Shown: piece by piece, positions 1-6,798 of the stretch | How the letters are laid out: each line of letters opens with the position of its first letter | Position numbering within the stretch: position 1 is the stretch's first letter | Made by a program: the position numbers and the translations under genes | Assembly: GCA_020723765.1 (NCBI GenBank) | Contig: DYIF01000019.1 | Span: 1-44,924 of the forward strand | Direction: 5' to 3' | Length of the DNA stretch: 44,924 nucleotides | Origin: Elusimicrobium minutum | Lineage (GTDB): Bacteria > Elusimicrobiota > Elusimicrobia > Elusimicrobiales > UBA9959 | The notes under the pieces: model-generated | Database searches by the model: none | What the model was told of the DNA's origin: nothing | What the model saw: only the letters and a program-made list of their open reading frames with translations

Positions 1-317
1 AAAATACTCAGGTTCTTTTAATCAAATTTACACACATCTATTGACATGACCTATGTTCAATGTTCAAAGTTCAAAGTTTAAAGTTGCAAGTCTAACGACA
101 GAGAATAGAGAGGAGGGGTTAGAGAAGAGAGGAGAGAGCAGGGGATAGGGGATATAAGTTGTAAGTTCAATGTTAAAAGTTTCACGATCGGAAAAGTTTA
201 ATTTCATTGAAATAACCAATAAAACAATACAATCCCTACGCATCCATACATCTATGCTTCTAAACATCCAGTTGGCGGTATTGATTTGTCAATAACCTAT
301 TTTGTATTATTTTACTT
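1..317. other. Intergenic region with degenerate purine-rich and GTTCAA-type repeats
   Basis: No convincing gene. Positions 53-90 and 155-182 carry loose iterations of GTTCAAAGTT/AAGTTCAATGTT, and 100-150 is an almost pure purine tract of the form GAGAATAGAGAGGAGG. Similar purine-rich strings recur, inverted, at about 9855-9915 and again near 38920-38950, so this looks like a dispersed low-complexity repeat. A minus-strand reading frame of 67 codons here (64-267) has no recognisable features and is probably not coding. The 3' end holds the promoter of the acylphosphatase gene. Confidence 0.5.
281..310 (+). promoter_or_regulatory. Promoter of acyP operon (leaderless type)
   Basis: TTGATT (281-286), an 18-bp spacer and TATTAT (305-310) form a sigma-70-type promoter. 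The predicted transcription start (seventh base after the -10) is 317, one base before the ATG at 318. There is no SD upstream of that ATG. Confidence 0.5.
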
Positions 318-587
318 ATGGATAAAATTTTCGTTAAAATTTACGGCCAGGTTCAGGGAATAGGATACAGATGGTTTGTGCTTGAAACGGCGAAAAAATA
401 CAACCTTTCGGGATGGGTAAAAAACTGCGAAGACCTTACGGTGGAATGCGCGGTAAAAGGCTTTGACGAAGAGATAAAAAAATTTTTAAACGACATAAAA
501 ACCAAACACCCTTTGGCTTTTGTGGAAAAAATGGAAATAAAAAAATTTGAAGAAGAAATAGAAGACGAATTTTTAATAAAGAGATGA
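318..587 (+). CDS. acyP: Acylphosphatase
   Basis: Small 89-residue enzyme that hydrolyses acyl-phosphates such as 1,3-bisphosphoglycerate or carbamoyl phosphate in the cytoplasm. The family signature is intact: GQVQGIGYR at residues 10-18 supplies the phosphate-binding loop and catalytic Arg18, and GWVKN at 32-36 supplies catalytic Asn36. Length matches the family (about 90-100). The ATG has no SD, and a -10-like TATTAT sits so that transcription would begin within one base of it, suggesting leaderless translation. It is the first gene of a tight operon; the sigma-factor gene starts 9 bases after its stop. Confidence 0.93.
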   Translation: MDKIFVKIYGQVQGIGYRWFVLETAKKYNLSGWVKNCEDLTVECAVKGFDEEIKKFLNDIKTKHPLAFVEKMEIKKFEEEIEDEFLIKR

Positions 588-596
588 GGGGGAAAG

Positions 597-1673
597 ATGA
601 AAACCAAAAAAAATAAAAAAATAACCAAATCCGCAAAAGAATTAATCGAGACCCATATTGAAAAATTAGACGAAGAAACGGAAGAAAAGCCGGAAGTTGA
701 ATCTCCCGAACAAACCTCTTCATACTCCACCCAAAACCTTTCCATAGATTCGACCAAACAATACATAAAAGCGATAAGCCAGATAGACACAAACGTTTCC
801 CGTCAGGAACTTCACGAATTATGGCAAAGAGTCAAAAGAGGAGACAGAAGAGCGAAAGACAGAATACTTCAAATGAATTTGAAGCTCGTAATACCCATAG
901 CTAAAAAATATTTATATCCCGGCGCCGATCTTATGGATTTAATAGAAGAAGGTAACTTAGGGCTTCTTCACGCAATAGACAAATTCGATCCCAAAAAAGG
1001 ATACAGATTTTCGACCTACGCGTCATACTGGATAGAGCAATACATAAGAAGAGCGGTAGAGGAGCAATCCAAAACGATAAGAATACCTCCTCACGCATGG
1101 ACCGCTTTAAGAAAATGGCTCAGGCAGTGGGATGCCCTACATGGAAAATTGGGAAGAGACCCGACGCTTACCGAAATGGCGAAAGAAATGCACCTAAACG
1201 CAAACCAGATAAGAACGGTTTTAAACGCCTACGAGATAGTAAAAGGATCCACTTCCCTTGAAAACCCCGTATATAACGAAGACCACGACGAAGACACTTT
1301 AGGTCATATGATACAGGACTCCAAACAATCCTCTCCCGAAGATTTGATATCCATACTTAAAATGCACGACGAACTTAAAAACGCTTTAAACGAGATAGGA
1401 GACAGGGAAAGGATGATACTTGAAATGAGATACGGGCTATCCGGCACAAACCCCATGACCCTTCAGGAAATAGGCGACAAACTTAAACTTTCGAGAGAAA
1501 GAGTAAGACAAATAGAAGAAAGAGCGATTTTAAGACTCAGAAGAGTCGCCGCCGGCATGGGGCTAATAGAAATATCCGGGAAAATAACGCCAAACCTAAA
1601 ACCCGGATGGAACATGGCGAAACAAAAAACCGATTTACTGGGAAATCCCATAAACAAAAAGGAGAACAGATGA
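597..1673 (+). CDS. Sigma-70 family RNA polymerase sigma factor (RpoD/RpoS-like)
   Basis: A 358-residue primary-like or group 2 sigma factor that directs RNA polymerase to promoters. After a charged, Lys/Glu-rich N-terminus (1-50) come region 1.2 (about 52-85), region 2 (about 86-156, with DLIEEGNLGLLHAIDKFD and the -10-recognition helix ending FSTYASYWIEQYIRR), region 3 (about 160-240), and region 4 (about 265-316) with a helix-turn-helix LQEIGDKLKLSRERVRQIEE that reads the -35 box. A large region 1.1 is absent, which argues for a group 2 (RpoS-like) factor or a short RpoD. It has a good SD (GAGGGGGAAAG) and its stop overlaps the start of apt by ATGA, so the two are translationally coupled. 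Which subclass it belongs to needs a phylogeny. Confidence 0.93.
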   Translation: MKTKKNKKITKSAKELIETHIEKLDEETEEKPEVESPEQTSSYSTQNLSIDSTKQYIKAISQIDTNVSRQELHELWQRVKRGDRRAKDRILQMNLKLVIPIAKKYLYPGADLMDLIEEGNLGLLHAIDKFDPKKGYRFSTYASYWIEQYIRRAVEEQSKTIRIPPHAWTALRKWLRQWDALHGKLGRDPTLTEMAKEMHLNANQIRTVLNAYEIVKGSTSLENPVYNEDHDEDTLGHMIQDSKQSSPEDLISILKMHDELKNALNEIGDRERMILEMRYGLSGTNPMTLQEIGDKLKLSRERVRQIEERAILRLRRVAAGMGLIEISGKITPNLKPGWNMAKQKTDLLGNPINKKENR

Positions 1674-2212
1674 CAGAATTAGAAAAAGAAAAAATAATAT
1701 CGGACGTAAAGAAATTAATAAGAGACGTTCCGGATTTTCCAAAACCGGGAATAATATTCAAAGACATAATGCCTTTTTTATCGGACAACAGAACTTTTAA
1801 AAACACGATAAAATACTTAGCTTCAAGATATAAGGAGAAAAACATATCCAAAGTAATAGGAATAGAGGCGAGGGGGTTTATAATAGCCGCACCTCTGGCT
1901 CTTGAAATAGGAGCGGGATTTGTTCCTGTCAGAAAAAAAGGAAAGCTACCTTATAAAACCATATCGGTAACATACGACTTAGAATACGGAACGGACACTT
2001 TGCAAATACACGAAGACGCCGTTAAAAAAGGCGAAAATGTTATAATAGTAGATGACGTGCTTGCCACCGGCGGAACCGCCAAAGCGGTTTGCGAGCTTAC
2101 TAAAAAATTGGGCGGAAACGTTTCGGAAATACTTATGCTTATAGAACTTGAGTTTTTGAAAGGAAGAGAAAAACTTAAAGATTACGAACTGTTCTCTTTA
2201 ATAAAATATTAA
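1670..2212 (+). CDS. apt: Adenine phosphoribosyltransferase
   Basis: Converts adenine plus PRPP to AMP (purine salvage), cytoplasmic. At 180 residues it matches the family length (E. coli about 183). The N-terminal P-F-P-K-P-G-I-F-K-D signature is at 22-32, the E-A-R-G-F segment at 66-70 and the PRPP-binding motif VIIVDDVLATGGT at 124-136. The start chosen is the ATG at 1670, preceded by GGAG and overlapping the sigma-factor stop (ATGA); an in-frame ATG at 1607 would add 21 lysine-rich residues that are out-of-frame sigma sequence and is rejected. Last protein gene before tRNA-Arg, which begins five bases after the stop. Confidence 0.96.
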   Translation: MTELEKEKIISDVKKLIRDVPDFPKPGIIFKDIMPFLSDNRTFKNTIKYLASRYKEKNISKVIGIEARGFIIAAPLALEIGAGFVPVRKKGKLPYKTISVTYDLEYGTDTLQIHEDAVKKGENVIIVDDVLATGGTAKAVCELTKKLGGNVSEILMLIELEFLKGREKLKDYELFSLIKY

Positions 2213-2217
2213 AACCT

Positions 2218-2291
2218 GCCCCCGTAGCTCAACTGGATAGAGCTGCTCCGTCCTAAGGAGAAGGTTGCTGGTTCAAGTCCGGCCGGGGGCG
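2218..2291 (+). tRNA. tRNA-Arg (anticodon CCU)
   Basis: A full cloverleaf can be drawn by eye: acceptor stem GCCCCCG/CGGGGGC, D-arm GCTC/GAGC, anticodon stem GCTCC/GGAGA with one G-A mismatch at its outer pair, loop GTCCTAA with anticodon CCT reading AGG, variable region AGGTT, and T-arm GCTGG/CCGGC around TTCAAGT. The discriminator base is G2291 and CCA is not encoded. The last 18 bases (2274-2291) plus 25 bases downstream are repeated at 2427-2469 (see repeat entries). Confidence 0.93.
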
Positions 2292-2316
2292 ACTTGCTAA
2301 TCTAATCGGCGGCGAC
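2274..2316 (+). repeat. Direct repeat copy 1 overlapping the 3' end of tRNA-Arg
   Basis: Forty-three bases beginning in the T-loop of the tRNA and running 25 bases beyond it; identical at 41 positions to 2427-2469. The arrangement resembles an attachment-site duplication at a tRNA 3' end, with only 110 bases between the copies. Confidence 0.85.
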
Positions 2317-2333
2317 TCAACGATTTGAGTCGC
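2312..2333 (+). repeat. Perfect 9-bp inverted repeat (hairpin) between tRNA repeats
   Basis: GCGACTCAA (2312-2320) pairs with TTGAGTCGC (2325-2333) around a CGAT tetraloop. It starts within the last bases of repeat copy 1. No T-run follows, so it is not a standard terminator. Confidence 0.7.
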
Positions 2334-2394
2334 GAAGGACTTGAAAGCCCGCAGCGAGCTTAATCTTACAAGCGAGCGAGGGGCGGTCTGCAAA

Positions 2395-2417
2395 AAAATT
2401 TTCGGTGAGAAAATTTT
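2395..2417 (+). repeat. AT-rich 9-bp inverted repeat between tRNA repeats
   Basis: AAAATTTTC (2395-2403) pairs with GAAAATTTT (2409-2417) around GGTGA, followed by ATTTGT. It could act as a weak terminator of the apt-tRNA transcript or as an end structure of the inserted 110-base segment. Between it and the first hairpin lies a GC-richer stretch with GCGAGC iterations (2351-2385). Confidence 0.5.
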
Positions 2418-2426
2418 ATTTGTAGA

Positions 2427-2469
2427 CAAGTCCGGCCGGGGGCGACTTGCTAAGCTAATCGGCAGCGAC
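2427..2469 (+). repeat. Direct repeat copy 2 (tRNA-Arg 3'-end duplicate)
   Basis: Second copy of the tRNA-overlapping repeat, offset 153 bases from the first, with mismatches at 2454 and 2464 only. It lacks the rest of the tRNA and so cannot make a tRNA itself. Confidence 0.85.
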
Positions 2470-2498
2470 ATTTTTTTTAAAACGATACGGGAGGAAAG

Positions 2499-3176
2499 AT
2501 GCCGGAATCTACATGGGTTAAAACCGAGGATTCGATAGAAAAGAAAAACGATGCGGTATATAAATGGATAAAAGAAAACAGACAAACGGTATTTTCTTTA
2601 ATAGCGATAATAATAGCTTCGATAATAATAGTTACCGTCGTAATAATCAATCTTTCTAAAAACAAAGAAACCGCCGAAAAATACTTCTTTTTGGCTCAGC
2701 AATATTACGGGGCAAATAATATAGACAAAGCTCTGGAGCAATTGGATATAATAGAAAAAAATTTTTCCAAATACCCCGCATACGACTTCGCCTTATTTTT
2801 AAAAGGCGACATATACTTCACATCCGGCAATTACGCAAAAGCCATAGAAGAATATGAAAACGCCAAAAAGAAAACAAAAAACAAAGACCTTCTTCCTTTC
2901 GCTTATTACTCAATAGCCAAATCCTACCAGGCGTTGAAGGATTATTCAAACGCGATACCTAAAATGGAAGAGTTTATAAAACTCTATCCCGAACATTATC
3001 TTACCCCCGAGGTATATTTGTCGCTTGCGATATCCTATGAAAACAAAGGCGAAAAACAGTTGGCCAAAGAAACTTACCAGAAACTTTTAATACTATACCC
3101 TCAAACGACATGGGAAGGGCTTTCGAAAGAAGCTTTAAAAAGGTTTGAAACCAAGGACTCAAAAGCAAAAAAATAA
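2499..3176 (+). CDS. Tetratricopeptide-repeat membrane protein
   Basis: A 225-residue protein with a charged cytoplasmic N-terminus (1-29), one transmembrane helix (about 30-52, AIIIASIIIVTVVIINL) and a periplasmic TPR region (about 60-215) built from helical pairs such as AEKYFFLAQQYYGANNIDKALEQL and YSIAKSYQALKDYSNAIPKMEEFIKLYP. The layout resembles YfgM (an envelope ancillary factor of the Sec translocon) and BamD-like TPR proteins, but this is by layout only. A strong SD (GGGAGGAA) precedes the ATG. It lies just downstream of the tRNA-associated repeat. Partner proteins are unknown. Confidence 0.8.
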   Translation: MPESTWVKTEDSIEKKNDAVYKWIKENRQTVFSLIAIIIASIIIVTVVIINLSKNKETAEKYFFLAQQYYGANNIDKALEQLDIIEKNFSKYPAYDFALFLKGDIYFTSGNYAKAIEEYENAKKKTKNKDLLPFAYYSIAKSYQALKDYSNAIPKMEEFIKLYPEHYLTPEVYLSLAISYENKGEKQLAKETYQKLLILYPQTTWEGLSKEALKRFETKDSKAKK

Positions 3177-3223
3177 CTATTTATTAAAATTTTGAAATTT
3201 GAATCCCAAACTCCGTGTTTTTT

Positions 3224-4666
3224 ATGCGAATAACTCTTTCCGGCGCCACCGGATATATAGGCCTTAGGCTAATACCGAGATTAATCGAAAAAGGATATAA
3301 AATAAAATGTCCGGTAAGGAACCCCGATTTTCTGATTAACCGAAGTTTTTCAAAAGATATAGAAATAATAAAAGCGGATTTTACCGAAGAAAAAAAATTG
3401 GACCTCTCGTTTGAAGGCTCCGATATGGCATATTATCTTATCCACTCAATGACCGACTCCCCGAACTTTAGGAAACTGGAAGAAACCTGCGCCGATAACT
3501 TCGGTAAATACGCTCGAAAAAACGGAGTAAAAAAAATAATATACTTAGGGGGACTCGTACAAAACAAAGAAAACCTATCCGAACATATGAAAAGCAGGAT
3601 GGCCGTAGGAGAAATACTTAGAAGCCATGTGAAAAATGTAGTGGAGTTTAGAGCTGGCATAGTAATCGGTTCGGGAAGCGCTTCTTTTGAAATGATAAGA
3701 TACGCTTCGGAAAGGCTTCCTTTTATTCCTTCCATATCCGAATTGGAATCTTTATGCCAGCCGATAGGAATAAGGGACGTGCTTTCATACCTTATATCGG
3801 CCATAGAAAAAGAAGAATCAAACTCTAAAATAATAGAAATTGCGGGCCCGGATGTTTTAAAATACTCGGAAATGATGGACATATATCTGAAAATAAGAGG
3901 TTTTAAAAAACGACATATAAAATGCCCGATTAAAAATCCGAAATTCTGCTCAAAGATATTATCTCTGGTATCTCCTCTACCTCAAAACCTGATTCTCTCT
4001 TTAATAGAAAGCCTCAAATTAAACTCCGTAAAACAATCGGAACTTGCCGAAAAAATATTTCCCGAAATAAATCCGATAGATTATAAAACCCAAATTCAAT
4101 ACGCCTTAAGAAGAATAGTCGGTAATCAAGTGGAAAGCGTATGGTCCGACTCGTACATTCCTCATTACGTAAAACACATAAAAAACCTTACCGAAACCGA
4201 AGGGGTAATAAATCAATCGTATAAATTGACTATAAACTCAAATCCTCAAAAAATATTTAAAACCATAAAATCCATAGGCGGGGAAAAAGGATATCTATAT
4301 GCCGATTTTATGTGGAAACTAAGAGCCTTAATAGACAAACTGATCGGCGGCATAGGAATGAGATCGAGAAGACACCCCGAAGAACTTCACATATCCGAAA
4401 CATTGGATTTCTGGCGGGTGGAAAACTTAATTGAACCAAAACTTCTTCTTTTAAGGGCCGAGATGAAACTTCCGGGCAAAGGCTGGCTTAAATTCGAACT
4501 AACGCCCGAAAACGAAAACCAAACCGATCTAAAAATAACCGCTTACTTTGAACCCAAAGGGCTATTCGGTTATTTATACTGGTACTCTTTGTATCCCATA
4601 CACCACATCATATTCAAAGGCCTTATAAAAAAAATAAAAGATATCTCCGAAAAATCTCAAAACTAA
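3224..4666 (+). CDS. NAD(P)-dependent SDR/epimerase-like protein with C-terminal DUF2867
   Basis: A 480-residue two-domain protein. Residues 1 to about 290 form an atypical short-chain dehydrogenase (Rossmann) domain with a dinucleotide-binding GATGYIG near the N-terminus (residues 7-13) and a YLIHS segment. The C-terminal 150 residues (from about 320, VSWSDSY-like region through ELHISETLDFWRVE and PGKGWLKFEL to TAYFEPKGLFGYLYWYSLYPIHHIIF) match the DUF2867 pattern seen behind NmrA/SDR domains in many bacteria. Substrate is unknown. The ATG at 3224 is preferred over an in-frame GTG at 3215 because MRITLSGATGYIG is the usual beginning. No SD is seen; a promoter may lie in the AT-rich 47-bp gap upstream. 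Confidence 0.85.
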   Translation: MRITLSGATGYIGLRLIPRLIEKGYKIKCPVRNPDFLINRSFSKDIEIIKADFTEEKKLDLSFEGSDMAYYLIHSMTDSPNFRKLEETCADNFGKYARKNGVKKIIYLGGLVQNKENLSEHMKSRMAVGEILRSHVKNVVEFRAGIVIGSGSASFEMIRYASERLPFIPSISELESLCQPIGIRDVLSYLISAIEKEESNSKIIEIAGPDVLKYSEMMDIYLKIRGFKKRHIKCPIKNPKFCSKILSLVSPLPQNLILSLIESLKLNSVKQSELAEKIFPEINPIDYKTQIQYALRRIVGNQVESVWSDSYIPHYVKHIKNLTETEGVINQSYKLTINSNPQKIFKTIKSIGGEKGYLYADFMWKLRALIDKLIGGIGMRSRRHPEELHISETLDFWRVENLIEPKLLLLRAEMKLPGKGWLKFELTPENENQTDLKITAYFEPKGLFGYLYWYSLYPIHHIIFKGLIKKIKDISEKSQN

Positions 4667-4685
4667 TACCAAAATGCCAAATATC

Positions 4686-4715
4686 TTGACACTTTTTTAA
4701 AAAAATTTATATAAT
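4686..4715 (+). promoter_or_regulatory. Consensus sigma-70 promoter of the major porin-like gene
   Basis: TTGACA (4686-4691), 18-bp spacer, TATAAT (4710-4715). The leader of about 40 bases contains an ACCTT/AAGGT inverted repeat (about 4724-4739) and a strong AAGGAGG SD just before the ATG. Both boxes are perfect consensus, suggesting very high expression. Confidence 0.85.
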
Positions 4716-4761
4716 TTCTATATACCTTTGAAAAAAGGTAAAACCTTAAAAGGAGGGTTAG

Positions 4762-5985
4762 ATGAAGAAAATACTATCTATGGTAGCCGCGGTAGCGATA
4801 CTTTCATCGGTCGCATCCGCCGAGTTACTTAAAAACTTCAAACATACTGGATCTCTCGAAGTAAACGCCTACAATGTCAACAATGCCGACTTCGATAAAA
4901 ATACAGATGACAAATCTGGCGATGTTGACACAAGGCTTATGCTTGATATGTCGTTCGACTTAAACGATGATGCAAGCGCGGTTGTCTCCGTTGTTAAAAA
5001 CAACAGACAATGGGGTACGGCTCAAGAAGATGCCAACACCATACAAACCAATCTTGTATTCGAACAGGCTTATTTAAACCTTAAAGGCGTAATGGGTATG
5101 GACCATAAATTGGGAAGACAGTACTACGGTAAAGAAGGCGATATGGTTATATACTTCGGTCCCCAAAGATGGCCTTATATCCCCGCCGTTATACCTGTAT
5201 CCGCTTTAGACGCTTGGGTCGGCACTTATAAATACAACGACTGGACATTCACCGCTCTTTTGGGAAAAATTACCGGCGCAACCGGCGATATGGGAAGAAA
5301 CATTTCCGGTATTGATGTAAAAACGAAAATAAATAGATTCGACTTAAACGCCTATTATTACTACAAAGTAGATAACGTTGCATCTCCTGCCGATAAATTA
5401 GGCGTCATAGGTTTAAGAGCAAACTGGGAATGTATGTTCTTAAAAGACTTAAACTTAGCCGTGGAATATGACAAGAACCTTGGAAAAGATGACACATACG
5501 CCAAATATAAAGGCTATGCCTATAAATTAAACGCGGACTATAAAATGGACTTAGCCGGAAAAATTGGATTTAATGCCGAATATACTTATATGAGCGGAGA
5601 AAAAGCTGGAGCAGATGTTAAATTGTATACTCCAATAAAAATAGATTACAGACCTGGCATAATAGCCAACGGTTTTGGAGTACCTATAGCTTATACCACA
5701 GCAGTAGGAACTGGTTATAAAGGAATACATTTAGGCGCGAACTGGACTCCTTCCGCTATGGAAAAGCTCAACATTGCAGCTACTTACTATAACATGAAGG
5801 TAGCCGAAAAAAATCTCGGAATGAAAGATACTCTTGGAAACGAGGTTGATTTAGTTGCGACTTGGAAACACTCAGATAACCTTTCATTAAAAGGTTATTA
5901 CGCTATGCTTAAGCCTGAAAAAGATAATGCTGGAACCGATGACGCTTATACTGCTCTTGGAGCAGCGTTTGTCTTAAAATTCTAA
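4762..5985 (+). CDS. Porin-like outer-membrane beta-barrel protein
   Basis: A 407-residue secreted protein. The signal peptide is clear (MKKILSMVAAVAILSSVASA, cleavage near residue 20), followed by many alternating amphipathic strands with Tyr/Trp girdles and a terminal Phe (AFVLKF), the usual C-terminal signal for BAM-dependent insertion. It resembles trimeric-porin or alginate-export-type barrels, but the substrate cannot be read. Perfect promoter, perfect SD, its own strong terminator and less AUA-biased codons point to a monocistronic, highly expressed major outer-membrane protein. Confidence 0.85.
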   Translation: MKKILSMVAAVAILSSVASAELLKNFKHTGSLEVNAYNVNNADFDKNTDDKSGDVDTRLMLDMSFDLNDDASAVVSVVKNNRQWGTAQEDANTIQTNLVFEQAYLNLKGVMGMDHKLGRQYYGKEGDMVIYFGPQRWPYIPAVIPVSALDAWVGTYKYNDWTFTALLGKITGATGDMGRNISGIDVKTKINRFDLNAYYYYKVDNVASPADKLGVIGLRANWECMFLKDLNLAVEYDKNLGKDDTYAKYKGYAYKLNADYKMDLAGKIGFNAEYTYMSGEKAGADVKLYTPIKIDYRPGIIANGFGVPIAYTTAVGTGYKGIHLGANWTPSAMEKLNIAATYYNMKVAEKNLGMKDTLGNEVDLVATWKHSDNLSLKGYYAMLKPEKDNAGTDDAYTALGAAFVLKF

Positions 5986-6006
5986 TTAATAACTAATTAG
6001 AACCTC

Positions 6007-6044
6007 AAAAACCCCCGAAGTTAAAAACCTTCGGGGGTTTTTTA
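6007..6044 (+). terminator. Rho-independent terminator of porin-like gene
   Basis: AAAAACCCCCGAAG (6007-6020) pairs perfectly with CTTCGGGGGTTTTT (6029-6042) around an eight-base loop, ending in a T-run. The symmetrical A/T flanks would allow bidirectional function. Confidence 0.95.
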
Positions 6045-6053
6045 TTTCCATCC

Positions 6054-6071
6054 TATTTAACCGCGTAGGTT
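6054..6071 (+). repeat. 18-bp direct repeat upstream of RAYT gene, copy 1
   Basis: Identical to 6118-6135 (offset 64). Its core AACC-GCGTA-GGTT is an imperfect palindrome, as expected of a REP-like hairpin or an operator. Confidence 0.85.
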
Positions 6072-6117
6072 AAACTATTGACAACCGCCATTTTATATAT
6101 TAAAACATAAAAAATAA

Positions 6118-6135
6118 TATTTAACCGCGTAGGTT
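6118..6135 (+). repeat. 18-bp direct repeat upstream of RAYT gene, copy 2
   Basis: Second identical copy, ending five bases before the RAYT start codon. A TTGACA (6078-6083) and a weak TAAAAC (6101-6106, 17-bp spacer) lie between the copies, so the repeats bracket the promoter. Confidence 0.85.
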
Positions 6136-6139
6136 GGAT

Positions 6140-6778
6140 ATGGAATACGGGGATATTGTTTTTTATCATGTTTTTAATAAAAGCATTTTCGGCAATATAT
6201 TTAACGAGGATAGGGATTTTGAGCGATTTAAAAAGACGATGATTTTTTACTCATATAAAGAAAACTTTACACCTTCTTATAAAATTTTTTCAAAATCAAA
6301 AGACCAATCAAATTTTTTAAATTATACCAAAGGTCAAACTAAAATTATAAACATAATATCATACTGTCTTATGCCGAATCATTTTCACATTCTTATATCC
6401 GAAGCCAAAAATTATTTATCCAGATACCTTAATAAGCTTTTAGATAGCTATACCAAATATTTCAATATTAAGTACGGTAGAAAAGGCCCTTTATGGCAGT
6501 CAAGAACCAAAAAAATATTACTGGACAAAGACTCTTATTTCATTCATTTAACGAGATACATTCACCTAAACCCGGTAACGGCATATCTTACGGAAAAACC
6601 GGAAAACTGGAAATTTTCTTCTTATCATGAATACATAAATTCAAAAGAGGAGATTTGCGAGTACAAACGTTATTTTCCAGAAAACTACGATTTTAAAACC
6701 CAATACAGAAAATTCGTGGAAGACCGAATAGATTACCAGAGAAACCTAAAAGAGATAGAATACCTTATAAAAGAATAA
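6140..6778 (+). CDS. REP-associated tyrosine transposase (RAYT, Y1_Tnp / IS200-like)
   Basis: A 212-residue single-strand DNA transposase-type HUH nuclease. The metal-binding HUH motif is in LMPNHFHILIS (residues 78-87; His81 and His83) and a nucleophile Tyr is expected in SYTKYFN (103-109). The segments GPLWQSR, YIHLNPV and WKFSSYHEYI are characteristic of RAYTs rather than IS200. RAYTs are thought to spread or maintain REP palindromes and are usually domesticated single-copy genes without inverted ends. The ATG at 6140 is chosen; an in-frame TTG at 6134 lies inside the repeat. The 18-bp repeat pair upstream is a natural candidate substrate or operator. No SD. Confidence 0.9.
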   Translation: MEYGDIVFYHVFNKSIFGNIFNEDRDFERFKKTMIFYSYKENFTPSYKIFSKSKDQSNFLNYTKGQTKIINIISYCLMPNHFHILISEAKNYLSRYLNKLLDSYTKYFNIKYGRKGPLWQSRTKKILLDKDSYFIHLTRYIHLNPVTAYLTEKPENWKFSSYHEYINSKEEICEYKRYFPENYDFKTQYRKFVEDRIDYQRNLKEIEYLIKE

Positions 6779-6786
6779 CTTTTTTG

Positions 6787-6792
6787 TATAAT
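6787..6792 (+). promoter_or_regulatory. -10 box for leaderless outer-membrane protein gene
   Basis: TATAAT at 6787-6792 places +1 at 6799, exactly the A of the ATG. The -35 region is poor (CTTATA, 6764-6769, 17-bp spacer). Confidence 0.6.
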
Positions 6793-6798
6793 TTAATT

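Noticed and set aside
64-267. Minus-strand 67-codon frame at the left end
   Set aside because: Lies in low-complexity repeat sequence with no SD, -10 box or family resemblance.
1607-1669. Upstream start for apt
   Set aside because: Would add 21 residues encoded entirely within the sigma-factor gene; the ATG at 1670 has an SD and gives the normal length.
2253-2585. Minus-strand frames across the tRNA repeat region
   Set aside because: Their apparent length comes from GC-rich repeated tRNA sequence read in the wrong strand; they overlap the tRNA and the TPR gene start and show no protein-like features.
6001-6778. Complete insertion sequence with inverted ends around the transposase
   Set aside because: No terminal inverted repeats or target duplication were found; the protein is of the RAYT type, which is usually not carried in an IS, and both 18-bp repeats lie on the same side.
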